Notes: a model not told the origin generated them from the sequence alone. DNA of 64,000 nt from Polyangium sp. y55x31 (GCF_029946505.1 NZ_JARZHG010000005.1:372001-436000); one strand, 5' to 3'; numbered from the stretch's first letter, positions 41,107 through 50,431 are shown. A program made the numbers and translations.

Positions 41107-42012
41107 TTAGCGCTGCGCGCGCTTCGATGCCCAGCGGATTCCCGATTGCAGGTCCGCCTTCGTCACGAACGAGCTCATGTCCACGCCGAGCTCCACCAGC
41201 GCTTGCGCCACGGCGGGTTGCATGCCTGTGAGCGCCACCTCCGCGCCGAGCAGCCGCACAGCCTGGGCCACGCGCAAAAGCCCGTCGGCGACCTCGTTGT
41301 CGACCGACGGCACGCCCGTCACGTCGAGGATCACGTGCTCCGCGGCGCGCTCCGTCACGGCGTGGAGCAAGGTCTCGGTGACGAGCGTCGCCCGCTCGGG
41401 CGTCAACGTCCCGACGAGCGGCATGGCGAGCGCGTTTTTCGTGAGCGGGATGATCGGCGCCCCGAGCTGACGCAGCGACTCGCGTTGCGCGTCGATGACC
41501 CGCTGCTGCATCGCACAGCGCTCGTCCTGCTCGCGGACCCGCTCCGTGATGTCCTCGGTCACGCCCGCGAGGCGGTACGGTTTGCCGTTCGCGTCGTGAT
41601 AGGCGAACCCGGTGCCCCGCACCCAGCGCATCTCCCCGTCGGGCCGGAGGACACGGTGCTCGACGAGGTACGAAGGGTTCCCCGTGAACACACGCTCCAC
41701 GGCTACCTGGACGATATGCTGGTCGTCCGGGTGCACGCGCGTCATGAAATCGGTCATGTTGTTCCCGAACGTCTCGCGCGTGAGGCCGTAAATCGCGAGG
41801 ACGGTGTCGGTCCACGAGATGACGTCACGCGGGATGTCCCAGGTCCACACGCCGATCCCCGCGCTCGCGAGCGCGTCGTAAATCCAGTGGGCCTGCTTCG
41901 TGCGCGCCGCCTCCTCGGCGGCGAGCTGCGCTTCGAGCTCCGCGATGCGTTGTTTGGCTCGGGCGAGCTCGCGCGCGAGCTCGCTCGTGGAGTCCTCGTC
42001 GTGCTTCGTCAT
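41107..42012 (-). CDS. PAS-STAS regulatory protein
   Basis: 301 residues. A coiled coil (SELARELARAKQRIAELEAQLAAEEAA) at about 10-38 leads into a PAS fold with PAC (about 45-165; GIGVWTWDIPRDVISWTD, VRGTGFAYHDANGKPYRLAGVTEDIT). A second coil precedes a STAS domain (about 185-300; HVILDVTGVPSVDNEVADGLLRVAQAVRLLGAEVALTGMQ). This is the RsbR/RsbS-like layout of stressosome-type proteins. The position after DVTGVPSVD, normally Thr/Ser phosphorylated in such proteins, is occupied by Asn. No kinase of the RsbT type is adjacent. Confidence 0.85.
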   Translation of the reverse strand: MTKHDEDSTSELARELARAKQRIAELEAQLAAEEAARTKQAHWIYDALASAGIGVWTWDIPRDVISWTDTVLAIYGLTRETFGNNMTDFMTRVHPDDQHIVQVAVERVFTGNPSYLVEHRVLRPDGEMRWVRGTGFAYHDANGKPYRLAGVTEDITERVREQDERCAMQQRVIDAQRESLRQLGAPIIPLTKNALAMPLVGTLTPERATLVTETLLHAVTERAAEHVILDVTGVPSVDNEVADGLLRVAQAVRLLGAEVALTGMQPAVAQALVELGVDMSSFVTKADLQSGIRWASKRAQR

Positions 42013-42046
42013 GTCCCGGACAATGTCCCGCCAAGGGAGGGGTCGG

Positions 42047-43516
42047 TCAAGGCCCCGGGTTCGGGCTCGGCGCTTCTCCGGAGGGGTCGTGCGGCAGGCT
42101 CCCGCGGCGGGAACGGAAGTACGAATACGGCGTGTAGCGGAGGAAGTTGGACACACGCGACGTGTAGATGTCTGCCGAACGCTCGATCTGCCGCGCCAGG
42201 TGGCTCTTGTCGTTGCCCGTGCGCAGGAGCAGGCCCCAGCGCGGATTCGATACCTCGGCCGCGGCCTTCGCGAGCGGGGCGATACGATCGTCGAGCTCGG
42301 CGAGCGCCGTCTTGATCTCGCCGAGCCGCGCGAGGACCTCGTCGCACGACGGCGCGTCCCCGGGCAAACCATAAGCTTCCCTGTGCCGCTGGGCGAGGAG
42401 CCGGAGCTGACAGGCGGCGAGCTCGAGCGCCTCTTTTTCCTCCATCAGAGCGCCGAGCCGCGCCTCGTCCACGCGCGAAGCGTAGGCGGACCGCACTTCC
42501 TCTTCGAGCTCCCACAGGATGAGCGCCGTCCGCCAGCGCAGGACGCTCTTCGACACCCGGACGTCGCCCCAGATGTGGTCGCCCACGTAAAGGATCTCGT
42601 CGCCCGAGATCCCGAGCGAGCGCTCCACCTGCGTCGCGTCGCCGCCGAGGTACGAGCCGCCTTCTTTGAGCGGCCCGATCCAGGGCCGGAGCAGGCCGTC
42701 CTCGCTCACGACCTCGAAGAGCGGCGATTTCTGCATGAAGAAATCGGGCTTGCGCGCCTGGACGATCACCACGTCGAAGAGATCACGCCACCGCATTCCA
42801 TTCGGCAGGAAACGCTCGAATGCATACCGCATCATCGCGTCCGTGTATCCCCACTCCGAGTTCGTGATGAGGAGGAGCTTCTTGCCCGCGCGCTGCTGGT
42901 CGAGGAGCGCGAGCGGCGCCTCCGGGTCGAGCACCACGAACCGGTCCGGATCCGCGATGATCTCGGCCTTCAGGCGGCCCTCCATGTGCGCCTCGTCGAG
43001 GCCGCTCTTCACGAGCCGATAGAGCTGCTCGTAGCCCGTCCCGGCCGGCATTTTCCCGGCGTCCGCGAGGTCGACGAGCTGCGCGTACATGCACGCCTCG
43101 GAGAGCGAGAAGAGCGTGTTCAAAAAGACGAACCGCGGCTCGGCGAGGTCGATGATCGTCCGCGCGTACGCCGCGCGCATCGGCTCGAAATCGAGCATCG
43201 ACGTCCCGTGCATCGCGCGCTTCACGTACCCGAAGCGGTTCACCTTGAGCAGGTTGCCGAGCTCGGTGTCGATGATGAGCCCCCGGATCACGAGCTCCGA
43301 ATCGAAGCGGAGGTCCTCGACCGGATAACCACGCGTGACGAGCCGCGTCCGCAGGTGCTCGTACGCCAGGCGCTCCCACTCCTCCACCTGGTAATGGATG
43401 AGCGTGTAGTCCATGTCGTAGCCGATCGCCTTGATCGACCGCATGTTCATGGTCCGGTTGCAAAAGATGCCCCGCTCGCGCGGCGGCTTGCCCGGCAGAC
43501 CGTCGAAATGCGACAT
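42047..43516 (-). CDS. HAD-IG family 5'-nucleotidase
   Basis: 489 residues. HAD motif I is YDMDYTL (nucleophile D34, acid D36), further motifs are LLITNSEWGYTDAMM and VGDHIWGDVRVSKS. The long insertion with MRAAYARTIIDLAEPRFVFLNTLFSLSEA is specific to the cytosolic purine-nucleotidase family (cN-II-like, HAD-IG). It dephosphorylates purine nucleotides (IMP/GMP in characterised members). Length fits the family. Confidence 0.9.
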   Translation of the reverse strand: MSHFDGLPGKPPRERGIFCNRTMNMRSIKAIGYDMDYTLIHYQVEEWERLAYEHLRTRLVTRGYPVEDLRFDSELVIRGLIIDTELGNLLKVNRFGYVKRAMHGTSMLDFEPMRAAYARTIIDLAEPRFVFLNTLFSLSEACMYAQLVDLADAGKMPAGTGYEQLYRLVKSGLDEAHMEGRLKAEIIADPDRFVVLDPEAPLALLDQQRAGKKLLLITNSEWGYTDAMMRYAFERFLPNGMRWRDLFDVVIVQARKPDFFMQKSPLFEVVSEDGLLRPWIGPLKEGGSYLGGDATQVERSLGISGDEILYVGDHIWGDVRVSKSVLRWRTALILWELEEEVRSAYASRVDEARLGALMEEKEALELAACQLRLLAQRHREAYGLPGDAPSCDEVLARLGEIKTALAELDDRIAPLAKAAAEVSNPRWGLLLRTGNDKSHLARQIERSADIYTSRVSNFLRYTPYSYFRSRRGSLPHDPSGEAPSPNPGP

Positions 43517-43550
43517 TCCTCGAACTCTCCTCGACCCCTCGAATTCGTCT

Positions 43551-45533
43551 TCAATAAGGCGGCTTCGCCGTCGCGTACGGCTCGGCGAGCCCCGTCTGGA
43601 AAAACTCCACGTACTGCGCCTGTGCCTCCGGCGAGAAGATGAGCTCGCCGTGCACGGCGAGCTTCGTCCCCTCGATCCGGTCGAACTGCGACATCACCAG
43701 CGTCGAGCCCGCTTTGCCGTTGCCCGAGAGCGGCCCCTCCGCGGCGGGCAGGCCGCTCACCGGGCGGAGGGCATTCATGAGCGTCATGCCCGACGCGCGC
43801 GCGAGCGCCTCGCTCGTCGAGTTCGGGACGATGGTGTCGTTCATGACCACTTGCAAGAGCACGTCGCGCGGCTTCGATTCGGGTGCGCCGGGGAAGGGTT
43901 CGCCCGACGCGAACCGAGCGTAGTTGATCGGATCGCCCGGGTCCACGATCGCCTGCGTCACGGCGAAGAATCGAGCGAGCGCGCCGTCCGGCGTCTTGGG
44001 TGGACGCATCGCGTCGACGAGCAGGCCGAACGTGCCGGAGTCGCGGAGCAGCGTCATGAGCCCCGAGCCGCCCACGTTCCAGACGGCTTGCCGGATCTCG
44101 GGCGCGAGCGCGAGGATCGTCGGCCCCTGCACGGACCCGAACGAATGGCCGATGTAGAGGATGCGCGAGGTATCGAGGTCGGGCTCGCCGTCCGGGGCGC
44201 CGGCGGGCAAGAGATCGAGGGATCCGAGCGTGGCGACGAGCCGCACGAGCTCGAGCTGATCGGAGGCCATTTGCCGGAAGTTGTCCCGGGCCTTGCCGAT
44301 GTCGAATTCGCCCGTGGCGCTGTCGATGCCGAAGAAGCCGAACGCGGCGAGCAGGGCATTCTGGTCCGGATTTTTCGCGCGCGAGCCGTGCTCGGGCGAG
44401 TCGATGCCGAAGACGGCCGCGCCGTTCGGGTGAATCGCCGCGAGCCTCTGGGCCGTGCCCCACGTGCCGTCCTTGTCGCCGCCGAGCCCGTGCCCGTAAA
44501 TGACCACGGGCCTCTTGCCGCTCACCTCGGCCTTCGAGAACGCCAGGAACACCTCGAGCCCGGCTTTTTTGCCGGCGACGGGCGTCCCTCCCTCGAACGA
44601 CCATTTTCCGGTTTCGCCGCGGTACTCGGGCGCCTCGTACACCCCGCGGAATCGCACGCGTCCACCGGGCTCGGCCGGCGTCTCGACCTCGAACGGCGTG
44701 AGCAGCGCGGGTGGCGGCGCTTTTCGTGCGGCCACGCCCATCGCCTCGATCCCGGCGCGCACCGTGGCCGTGGTGAAGGCCGTGGCGAGCACGACGTCCT
44801 CGGCGCGGAAAAGGCCGCTCGGCGCGGCTTCGGCGATGGCCGCGCGCACCTCGTCTCCGTATTCGCCCTCGGCGCTTCCTTCGAGCAGCGCCTGCATGTC
44901 CGGCGATCGCCGCACGGGGCTCCCGTCGTCCGCGCGGAGCACGTTCGTCGCGACGAACAGGTACCGCGTCCCGGGCCGGAGCGGCACGGCGGGCTCCGCG
45001 ACCAGGGTGAAATCGTCCGGGTAAAAGCCGTCGTCGGGCTGCGGGAACCAGCGGGGAATCAGCCCGACGGGTTTTCCGCGCTCGGGCGATTCCGGATCCA
45101 CGTCGACGAGGTAGAGCGGCGCGCCCGGTTTTTTGTAGTCCTCCGCGTCGAGGATGGGCCCGAGCAAGGGCGGCTCCGCGTACGGCGCGAGCACGAGCGA
45201 ACGCGCGTCGAGGGGGCCGCTGAAATTCACCACGACCCCGCCCATCGTGGAGAAGCCGTCCATTTCGTTCAGCAAATCGACCGTGCCCTGGTAGCCCGTC
45301 ACGAGCGGATCGGCGGCGGTCTCGGGCCCGATGTGCACGCGCCGGCCCGTCGCCGTGGCGGTATCGGCCGTCGTGTATCGATCGGACGGATAGGGCGTGA
45401 GGGCCGTCTCGGCGGGCTTGCCGTAGAGCGCGACGATGCCGGTCTCCGGCGGCACGGGCAGCTCCGCGGGGTCGCTGCAGGCAACGAGGTGCAGGGCGGC
45501 GAGGGGAAGGGAGAAGGCAAGGGCGCGGCGCAC
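43551..45533 (-). CDS. Large secreted alpha/beta-hydrolase-like lipoprotein
   Basis: 660 residues. Lipobox LVAC (Cys19). An N-terminal beta-sandwich-like half of about 290 residues (GRRVHIGPETAADPLVTGYQ, NEMDGFSTMGGVVVNFSG) precedes an alpha/beta-hydrolase half with VVIYGHGLGGDKDG (oxyanion region) and the nucleophile elbow IGHSFGS (Ser at about 462). The acid and His of the triad are probably in the last 120 residues (NDTIVPNSTSEALAR, then LAVHGELI). Substrate unknown; lipase or esterase is plausible. Confidence 0.8.
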   Translation of the reverse strand: MRRALAFSLPLAALHLVACSDPAELPVPPETGIVALYGKPAETALTPYPSDRYTTADTATATGRRVHIGPETAADPLVTGYQGTVDLLNEMDGFSTMGGVVVNFSGPLDARSLVLAPYAEPPLLGPILDAEDYKKPGAPLYLVDVDPESPERGKPVGLIPRWFPQPDDGFYPDDFTLVAEPAVPLRPGTRYLFVATNVLRADDGSPVRRSPDMQALLEGSAEGEYGDEVRAAIAEAAPSGLFRAEDVVLATAFTTATVRAGIEAMGVAARKAPPPALLTPFEVETPAEPGGRVRFRGVYEAPEYRGETGKWSFEGGTPVAGKKAGLEVFLAFSKAEVSGKRPVVIYGHGLGGDKDGTWGTAQRLAAIHPNGAAVFGIDSPEHGSRAKNPDQNALLAAFGFFGIDSATGEFDIGKARDNFRQMASDQLELVRLVATLGSLDLLPAGAPDGEPDLDTSRILYIGHSFGSVQGPTILALAPEIRQAVWNVGGSGLMTLLRDSGTFGLLVDAMRPPKTPDGALARFFAVTQAIVDPGDPINYARFASGEPFPGAPESKPRDVLLQVVMNDTIVPNSTSEALARASGMTLMNALRPVSGLPAAEGPLSGNGKAGSTLVMSQFDRIEGTKLAVHGELIFSPEAQAQYVEFFQTGLAEPYATAKPPY

Positions 45534-45582
45534 CGAGGCAGCATACCGAGAGATGCGCCGCGCCTCTAGATCGTTGATCGCC

Positions 45583-46536
45583 TCAGGGCGTCTTGCAGGC
45601 CATGAAGTAATTCGAGGTGCCGAACGAGAGCAGGCCCTCGCCGCCCCAGGTGGGGTAAGCCTCCTTCAGCTTCGTCACGGCCTCGTCTGCGGTCGTCGCG
45701 GCCTCGAGGATGGGCTTCGCGTCGTTCAGGTACTTCTTGTCCTCGTCGATCACGCTGGCCGTGGCCTTCTCGCCGTGGCCCGGATAAAACGTCGTGAAGC
45801 CCTTCGCGGCGATGGCGTCGAGGTTCTTGATCCAGCCGTCGAGGTTGCACTCGGCGAGCCAGAGGTGCTCCTTGTTGTAGACGAGATCGCCCGCGAAAAA
45901 GGCCTTTTGCTCGTTCAGCGCAAGACCCGCGGCCTCCACGCTCTCACCCGCGTCGCCGATCTCGACGACGTCGAGCGTATGCCCGTCGACCGTGATCGTG
46001 GCCCCGGCGAGCGCGGTGAACGCCACGACCTTGTCGGGCACCTGGCCGGGGAAGTTCTGCTGGGCGAACGCGAGCGTGCCGTCCTTCTTCGCGTTGTAAT
46101 CGGCGAGGACCGCGGCCGTCGTCACGAACTCTGCGTCCGGGAACGCCGCGCGGATGACCTCCATCCCGAGGTAATGGTCGGGGTGGGCGTGCGTGAGGAA
46201 GACGGTCTTGAGCTTCTTGTTCGTGCCCTTGACGAGGTCGACGACCTTCTGCGCCTCCGCCGTGAAGAATTGACCATCGACGAGGACGACCTCGGTCGGG
46301 CCCACGATGAGATGAGAATCGACGCCGAATCCATCGGGCGAGACGTGCGTCTGCACCTCGAGCGCCGAGCTGCCGCCGTCGCCGCCGGTGCCGCCGCTGC
46401 CGCCGGCGCCGCCGCTGCCGCCCGAGCCCGACGAGGACGAGGAGGTCGAATTGTTCGTATTGTTCGTATCGTCGCCGCAAGCCACGACCGCGAGCGCCGC
46501 GCCGAGGCCGAGCGCGAGCCAAAGACCCTGCTTCAT
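45583..46536 (-). CDS. Metallo-beta-lactamase fold hydrolase, exported lipoprotein
   Basis: 317 residues. Lipobox VVAC (Cys20), Asn/Ser/Gly-rich spacer to about 58, then an MBL domain with HAHPDH (H116, H118, D120, H121), the third metal ligand region AFFAGDLVYN and FYPGHGEKATAS. Binds two metal ions and hydrolyses an unknown ester or similar bond outside the cytoplasm. Not recognised as a beta-lactamase. Confidence 0.88.
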   Translation of the reverse strand: MKQGLWLALGLGAALAVVACGDDTNNTNNSTSSSSSGSGGSGGAGGSGGTGGDGGSSALEVQTHVSPDGFGVDSHLIVGPTEVVLVDGQFFTAEAQKVVDLVKGTNKKLKTVFLTHAHPDHYLGMEVIRAAFPDAEFVTTAAVLADYNAKKDGTLAFAQQNFPGQVPDKVVAFTALAGATITVDGHTLDVVEIGDAGESVEAAGLALNEQKAFFAGDLVYNKEHLWLAECNLDGWIKNLDAIAAKGFTTFYPGHGEKATASVIDEDKKYLNDAKPILEAATTADEAVTKLKEAYPTWGGEGLLSFGTSNYFMACKTP

Positions 46537-46684
46537 GGTGAATTCGCTCCTTGGAAGGATGAAAGCAACGCGAAGCTAAGGGGCAGGCGCGCGACTGTCA
46601 AAGGCGGAATGCAATGGCGTGAGCGATGTCACCCATGCAGGAGGTGAATGTGGAAATGGGGGCGAGGCGGAATGTGTTGAGGCG

Positions 46685-47497
46685 TCAGGCGTCCGTGCGA
46701 TCGCCGGGCTGCTCCTCGGCTGCGTCCTCGGACCTCGGCTTTCGTGTTGTACGCCCCGCCGCGACCAGCGACGGATAGGGCGACGCGCCCTCCTTCCGCC
46801 GGATCCACGCGACGGTGGTCGTCACCTCTCCATACAGGCCGAGGAGCAGCGTCCAGGCGCGCTGGACCCGCTCGGCCCAGAGCGCTTGCTCCGTGCTCCG
46901 GGAGGCCGAGAGCTCCTCCAGGATTCGGTGGGACAGCTCGTCCGCGCGCGCGGCGTCCTCGGCGCTGTAGTGGACCTTGTCGGTTTCGAGCTGCTTCTTT
47001 TCGGCACGATAGATTCGGGCGAGCCGGGCGAGGTCCTGGGCGAGGTCGCGGTACCCCGTGCCGACGCGAATATCGGCGATCTCGCGGCCGGTGGGCGTGG
47101 CCGGGTCGAAATGGTAATCGCCGACCTTGAGCATACGCGCCTTGAGGGTGGTGGCGTCGTCGACGAGCGCGACGGGGAGCTTGGCCTCCGTGCCCTGGGC
47201 ATGGGCGGAGAGGAGCGCGGTCGCCGCATACCAGGTCGCGAGGGAGGCGGCTTCGAGGTCATCGAGGGCGGCGATGTCGAAGAGCTCCTTGGGCAGGAGC
47301 TCGAATCGGGCGCGCATCTCCGGCGCGGAGAGCTCGCGGGCGATACCGAGGGCGACGATGGCCGCGGCGTCGACGCTGGTATTCGGTGATTGGAGGCTGT
47401 CCTTGGGGAGCTGCGTCAGGCGCGGGAGGAGCTTTTCGAATGCGGCCTTGGCGGCGTCGTGGTCGACCGGGGGTTTTTTCTTTTGGGGAGGGCTCAT
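46685..47497 (-). CDS. Hypothetical alpha-helical protein
   Basis: 270 residues, start at MSPPQKKKPP (an ATG further upstream would add 35 residues without homology-like character). Soluble and almost entirely helical, with a Lys-rich N-terminus and C-terminus. No motif, signal or membrane segment. A conserved-looking segment is FDPATPTGREIADIRVGTGYRDLAQDLARLA. Function unknown. Confidence 0.6.
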   Translation of the reverse strand: MSPPQKKKPPVDHDAAKAAFEKLLPRLTQLPKDSLQSPNTSVDAAAIVALGIARELSAPEMRARFELLPKELFDIAALDDLEAASLATWYAATALLSAHAQGTEAKLPVALVDDATTLKARMLKVGDYHFDPATPTGREIADIRVGTGYRDLAQDLARLARIYRAEKKQLETDKVHYSAEDAARADELSHRILEELSASRSTEQALWAERVQRAWTLLLGLYGEVTTTVAWIRRKEGASPYPSLVAAGRTTRKPRSEDAAEEQPGDRTDA

Positions 47498-47610
47498 GGG
47501 CGGGACGTTATCATGGGGATTGGCGGACGGTAAACTCGGCAAGGAAGCGACCAAACGTAGCGAGCCCACGCCCTCTTGTGGGCGGGGGACGAGTCTGTAC
47601 ACTGCCGAAC

Positions 47611-48315
47611 ATGCGCTCGACGGCCACGAGGCTTACAGCATCGTTGGGGCTCGCCTTCGGTTTGGGCTTTGGCTTCACGCCGCTTGGCTGTGGGAGCAGC
47701 CCCATGGGGAACCCGCGGCCCAGCGCTCACGGTTCGCATGACGGCCCGTCGGTCCCACCGGCGACCGTCGCGCAGCTCGGGGAATGTGCCGAGCATGGCG
47801 CGGCTCGGCTGACAGACACGCACTACGCCATCATGTTCGACGTCGATGTGAAGGCGGACGGTCAGGTCGACGAGGCCAAGGTCAGGGAGTCGATGATCGG
47901 CGATCGGGAGATCGAGTCGTGCATGACGCGCGTGCTGACGGGCATGTCATTGCCTGGGGTCGTCACGCCGCTGCGATCCTCGGGGCCGGTCTACGGCGGC
48001 AGCGTCTCCCCGGAGGGACGGGCTCCCATGGGCCACCCCGCGGCCGCGGCAGCGGCGGCGGCCGTGAACCTGAGCCCGATCTTGATCATCGCCGGCGGGG
48101 TGACGATCGTCGTGGCTGTCACGGTGCATGTCGCGGAGGAGGTGGTCAGCGAGATGTCCAGGCCAAAAGATGAGCCTCCGCCGACGCAGCAGGACTGTAA
48201 GCAGGTGAAGGACGACTGTATCGTTACCTGTTCGCGTTCTTCGCTACCTACGGGCGATCACGGGTTCAAGTTCTGGAACTGCGTCAATAAATGCATGAAA
48301 GCAGCAGGGTGCTGA
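47611..48315 (+). CDS. Exported protein with cysteine-rich C-terminus
   Basis: 234 residues. Lipobox PLGC (Cys28) after a hydrophobic signal. A region near 60-115 resembles the partner-facing domains of TonB/AgmX-like proteins (YAIMFDVDVKADGQVDEAKVRESMIGDREIESCMTRVLTGM). One membrane-type helix (SPILIIAGGVTIVVAVTVHVA, about 154-174) follows. The last 45 residues hold five cysteines (QDCKQVKDDCIVTCSRSS, NCVNKCMKAAGC) in a compact pattern with the recurring phrase LPTGDHGFKF. The next small gene starts 1 base after the stop. Confidence 0.7.
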   Translation: MRSTATRLTASLGLAFGLGFGFTPLGCGSSPMGNPRPSAHGSHDGPSVPPATVAQLGECAEHGAARLTDTHYAIMFDVDVKADGQVDEAKVRESMIGDREIESCMTRVLTGMSLPGVVTPLRSSGPVYGGSVSPEGRAPMGHPAAAAAAAAVNLSPILIIAGGVTIVVAVTVHVAEEVVSEMSRPKDEPPPTQQDCKQVKDDCIVTCSRSSLPTGDHGFKFWNCVNKCMKAAGC

Positions 48316-48316
48316 G

Positions 48317-48535
48317 ATGAGAAGAGACGTCGCCGAGGCGATCAACAAGCTGATGCTCGAATACGGTGCAAAACTGGATGAGTCCGTGAGGCTCGTGATG
48401 GAATCATGCAGCCCATCCGAATTCGAAGCGTATCGCGGAGCGGTGGGGCAGATCATGGGGACGATGCTCCTGGACGTGATGAATCCTATTTATCGCGAAC
48501 ACCCCGACCTCAAGCCTCACGACCTCGACGAGTGA
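48317..48535 (+). CDS. Small acidic helical protein, partner of the preceding gene
   Basis: 72 residues, starting 1 base after the stop of the cysteine-rich protein, so translation is coupled. Predicted helices MRRDVAEAINKLMLEYGAKLDESVRLVMESC and EAYRGAVGQIMGTMLLDVM; acidic C-terminus HDLDE. No signal peptide. Immunity or chaperone role is conjecture from arrangement alone. Confidence 0.6.
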   Translation: MRRDVAEAINKLMLEYGAKLDESVRLVMESCSPSEFEAYRGAVGQIMGTMLLDVMNPIYREHPDLKPHDLDE

Positions 48536-48597
48536 GGCGACATGCTGTCCTACGGCGGAAAACATCCCAAGAGATGACCGTGAGTCGAGCCTTCGGA

Positions 48598-48783
48598 GGC
48601 TCCCGCGAGCCCGCGGCGGTCGCCCTGCGACCCACGGACGGCTCGGCGGAGCCGGGGGACGGTCGGTTGGCGACCACATTTGAGATGAAGCCAACCTCCG
48701 GAGGTCGGCGAGCGACCGCCGGGAAGCTCGCCGGAGCCGGCCGGAGGTCGGTGGGTGACCGCCGGGAGGCTCGCGGGAGCCCG
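48598..48783. repeat. GC-rich direct and inverted repeats in a 379-bp gene-free stretch
   Basis: Two tandem 43-bp units at 48698-48740 and 48741-48783 share about 85% of their bases, both opening with CCGGAGGTCGG. In addition GGCTCCCGCGAGCC at 48598-48611 is the exact inverse complement of 48768-48781. The stretch 48536-48914 has no supported gene. It could be a decayed mobile repeat or a structured transcript. Confidence 0.7.
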
Positions 48784-48914
48784 CGGTGGCCGGCGAGCGG
48801 ATCTCAGACAGAGCCACGGCATGGACCGAGATACGGCGAAGCAGAGCATTGCCGGTCGAGACAGGATCAACCAATGAGGATGCCCATCAAGAAATCCTCG
48901 ATCGCCGCCGCCCC

Positions 48915-49703
48915 TCACACCACGGCGTCGACGTCGGCCACCGGGTAGCGGTCGATCGGATCCGTGACCTCCACGCCCGGCAAGCGGACGAGCTTCAGGG
49001 GGCCGTCGTCGGACACGAGCGCGGCGAGCGTGGGGTCCGTCAGGATGTCGACGAGGTCGCGCTTCTCGCCGTCGACGTAGCAGGTCCGCGACACGAGGCG
49101 GATGGTCTGCGAATAATCGACGTAGTCCATCGAGTGCCGCGTGCCGAGCGGCTGCCACAGGTGATACGGACCGAGCCCGTTCGTCCCGCTGCGGTATCTG
49201 GGCTCGCTCGCATAAAAGCCGTAATTCGCGGCCATGCCCTCCTGGCCGAGCAGCCTGTTCGAGATGCACCAGTTCTTTCCGACGTTCTCCACGAGGCCCG
49301 AGCGCCCCGCCACCTTCTGGCTCACCGCGGCGTCGTACTCGATCATCCGGGCGGTCGTGGCCATCAGGTCGTTCGCGGGATAGATGCACGGCGTGATCTT
49401 CACCGCCGCCTGCTCCCAGATCAAATCGCAGATCCGCACCGTGGGAAGCACGCACCCGAGCATGTCGGCGATGCGCTGCATCGTTCGTGCGGTGACGCTG
49501 ACGCGGAGCGGCCCGTCGGCGGTACGGATACGCAGCGCGTCGGAGCTCACGAGCAATGTGATCTTGTGCCCCGCGGCCTCGTTTCGCACGGGCGCCCAGG
49601 AGACGGGCGCCATGTCGCCACGCTCGATCGCGTTCAAGATGGCGTTCTCGCGCTCGGGCCCTGCGTTTCGAGGCAGGCTCGCGCCGAATCCCGGTTGCAT
49701 CAT
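48915..49703 (-). CDS. Hypothetical protein
   Basis: 262 residues from ATG 49703, chosen because GGAGG lies 5 bases upstream; an alternative GTG start at 49742 adds 13 residues. Mixed alpha/beta, no signal peptide. Recognisable segments are KITLLVSSDALRI, ENVGKNWCISNRLLGQEGMAANYGFY and TRHSMDYVDYSQTIRLVSRTC. No family known to me. Downstream gap to the repeat region. Confidence 0.6.
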   Translation of the reverse strand: MMQPGFGASLPRNAGPERENAILNAIERGDMAPVSWAPVRNEAAGHKITLLVSSDALRIRTADGPLRVSVTARTMQRIADMLGCVLPTVRICDLIWEQAAVKITPCIYPANDLMATTARMIEYDAAVSQKVAGRSGLVENVGKNWCISNRLLGQEGMAANYGFYASEPRYRSGTNGLGPYHLWQPLGTRHSMDYVDYSQTIRLVSRTCYVDGEKRDLVDILTDPTLAALVSDDGPLKLVRLPGVEVTDPIDRYPVADVDAVV

Positions 49704-49834
49704 TCGTGCCTCCATTTCTCCCTGTGCATCTCGCCAGGGCACGTGAGGTCATCGGTGACAGCGCGTGCATCGCTGCCCCATCGTCGATGATCGCTCGGTT
49801 TTCGCGCGACGACAAGCCTCGTCGCGTCGCCGCG

Positions 49835-50431
49835 TCACCCGTGGCCTTCCGCAGGCAGGATCCACCGGAACGTCAAATTCATCCTCGCCCCCAGCCCCGC
49901 CTGCTTCGGCACCCCGTGCCGGTAATGGTGCTGCGTCGTCCCGGCCATGACGAGCAAGTTCCCCTCGCCGAGCAAGAGCGTCACCTTCTCGCCGCCCTTC
50001 TTCTTCGGTTCCAGGACGAACCTTCTCTTCGCCCCGAGCGACAGCGATGCGATCACCGGGTTTTCGCCGAGCTCGGGCTCGTCGTCGGCGTGTTTGCCCA
50101 TCGAGTCGTCGCCGTCTCGGTAATGGTTCACGAGCACGCTGTTGAACGTGCAGCCGGCCGCGGCCTCGACCCGCGCCCGGAGCGCGGAAAGCGCGGGCGT
50201 CCAGGGGTTCGGCTTGAGCGACAGGCCCGAATACGTGTACGCCGCGCCCGGATCGCCGTGCCAGGCCGAAAGGCGCGGCTGCAGGATCGATTTGCCGAAG
50301 AGACGGATCGTCTCCTGCCTGAACGGGACCTCCGCGAGCAGCGCGGTGAACGAGGCGGAGGCCTCGTCCGGCGTGAGAAACGGGTCGTGGAAGAGAAGGA
50401 AACCTCCGTGCAGAAGCTCAATCCTTGTCAC
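49835..50431 (-). CDS. alkB: Alkylated-DNA repair dioxygenase, AlkB-like
   Basis: 198 residues from GTG 50431. The Fe(II)/2-oxoglutarate residues are present: H114 and D116 in KHADDEPELG, H172 in HHYRHGVPK, and the R183/R189 pair in RMNLTFR that binds 2-oxoglutarate. NHYRDGDDSMGKHAD is the typical AlkB segment. Oxidatively removes methyl or larger adducts from bases. Overlaps the small upstream gene by 14 bases. Confidence 0.9.
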   Translation of the reverse strand: MTRIELLHGGFLLFHDPFLTPDEASASFTALLAEVPFRQETIRLFGKSILQPRLSAWHGDPGAAYTYSGLSLKPNPWTPALSALRARVEAAAGCTFNSVLVNHYRDGDDSMGKHADDEPELGENPVIASLSLGAKRRFVLEPKKKGGEKVTLLLGEGNLLVMAGTTQHHYRHGVPKQAGLGARMNLTFRWILPAEGHG

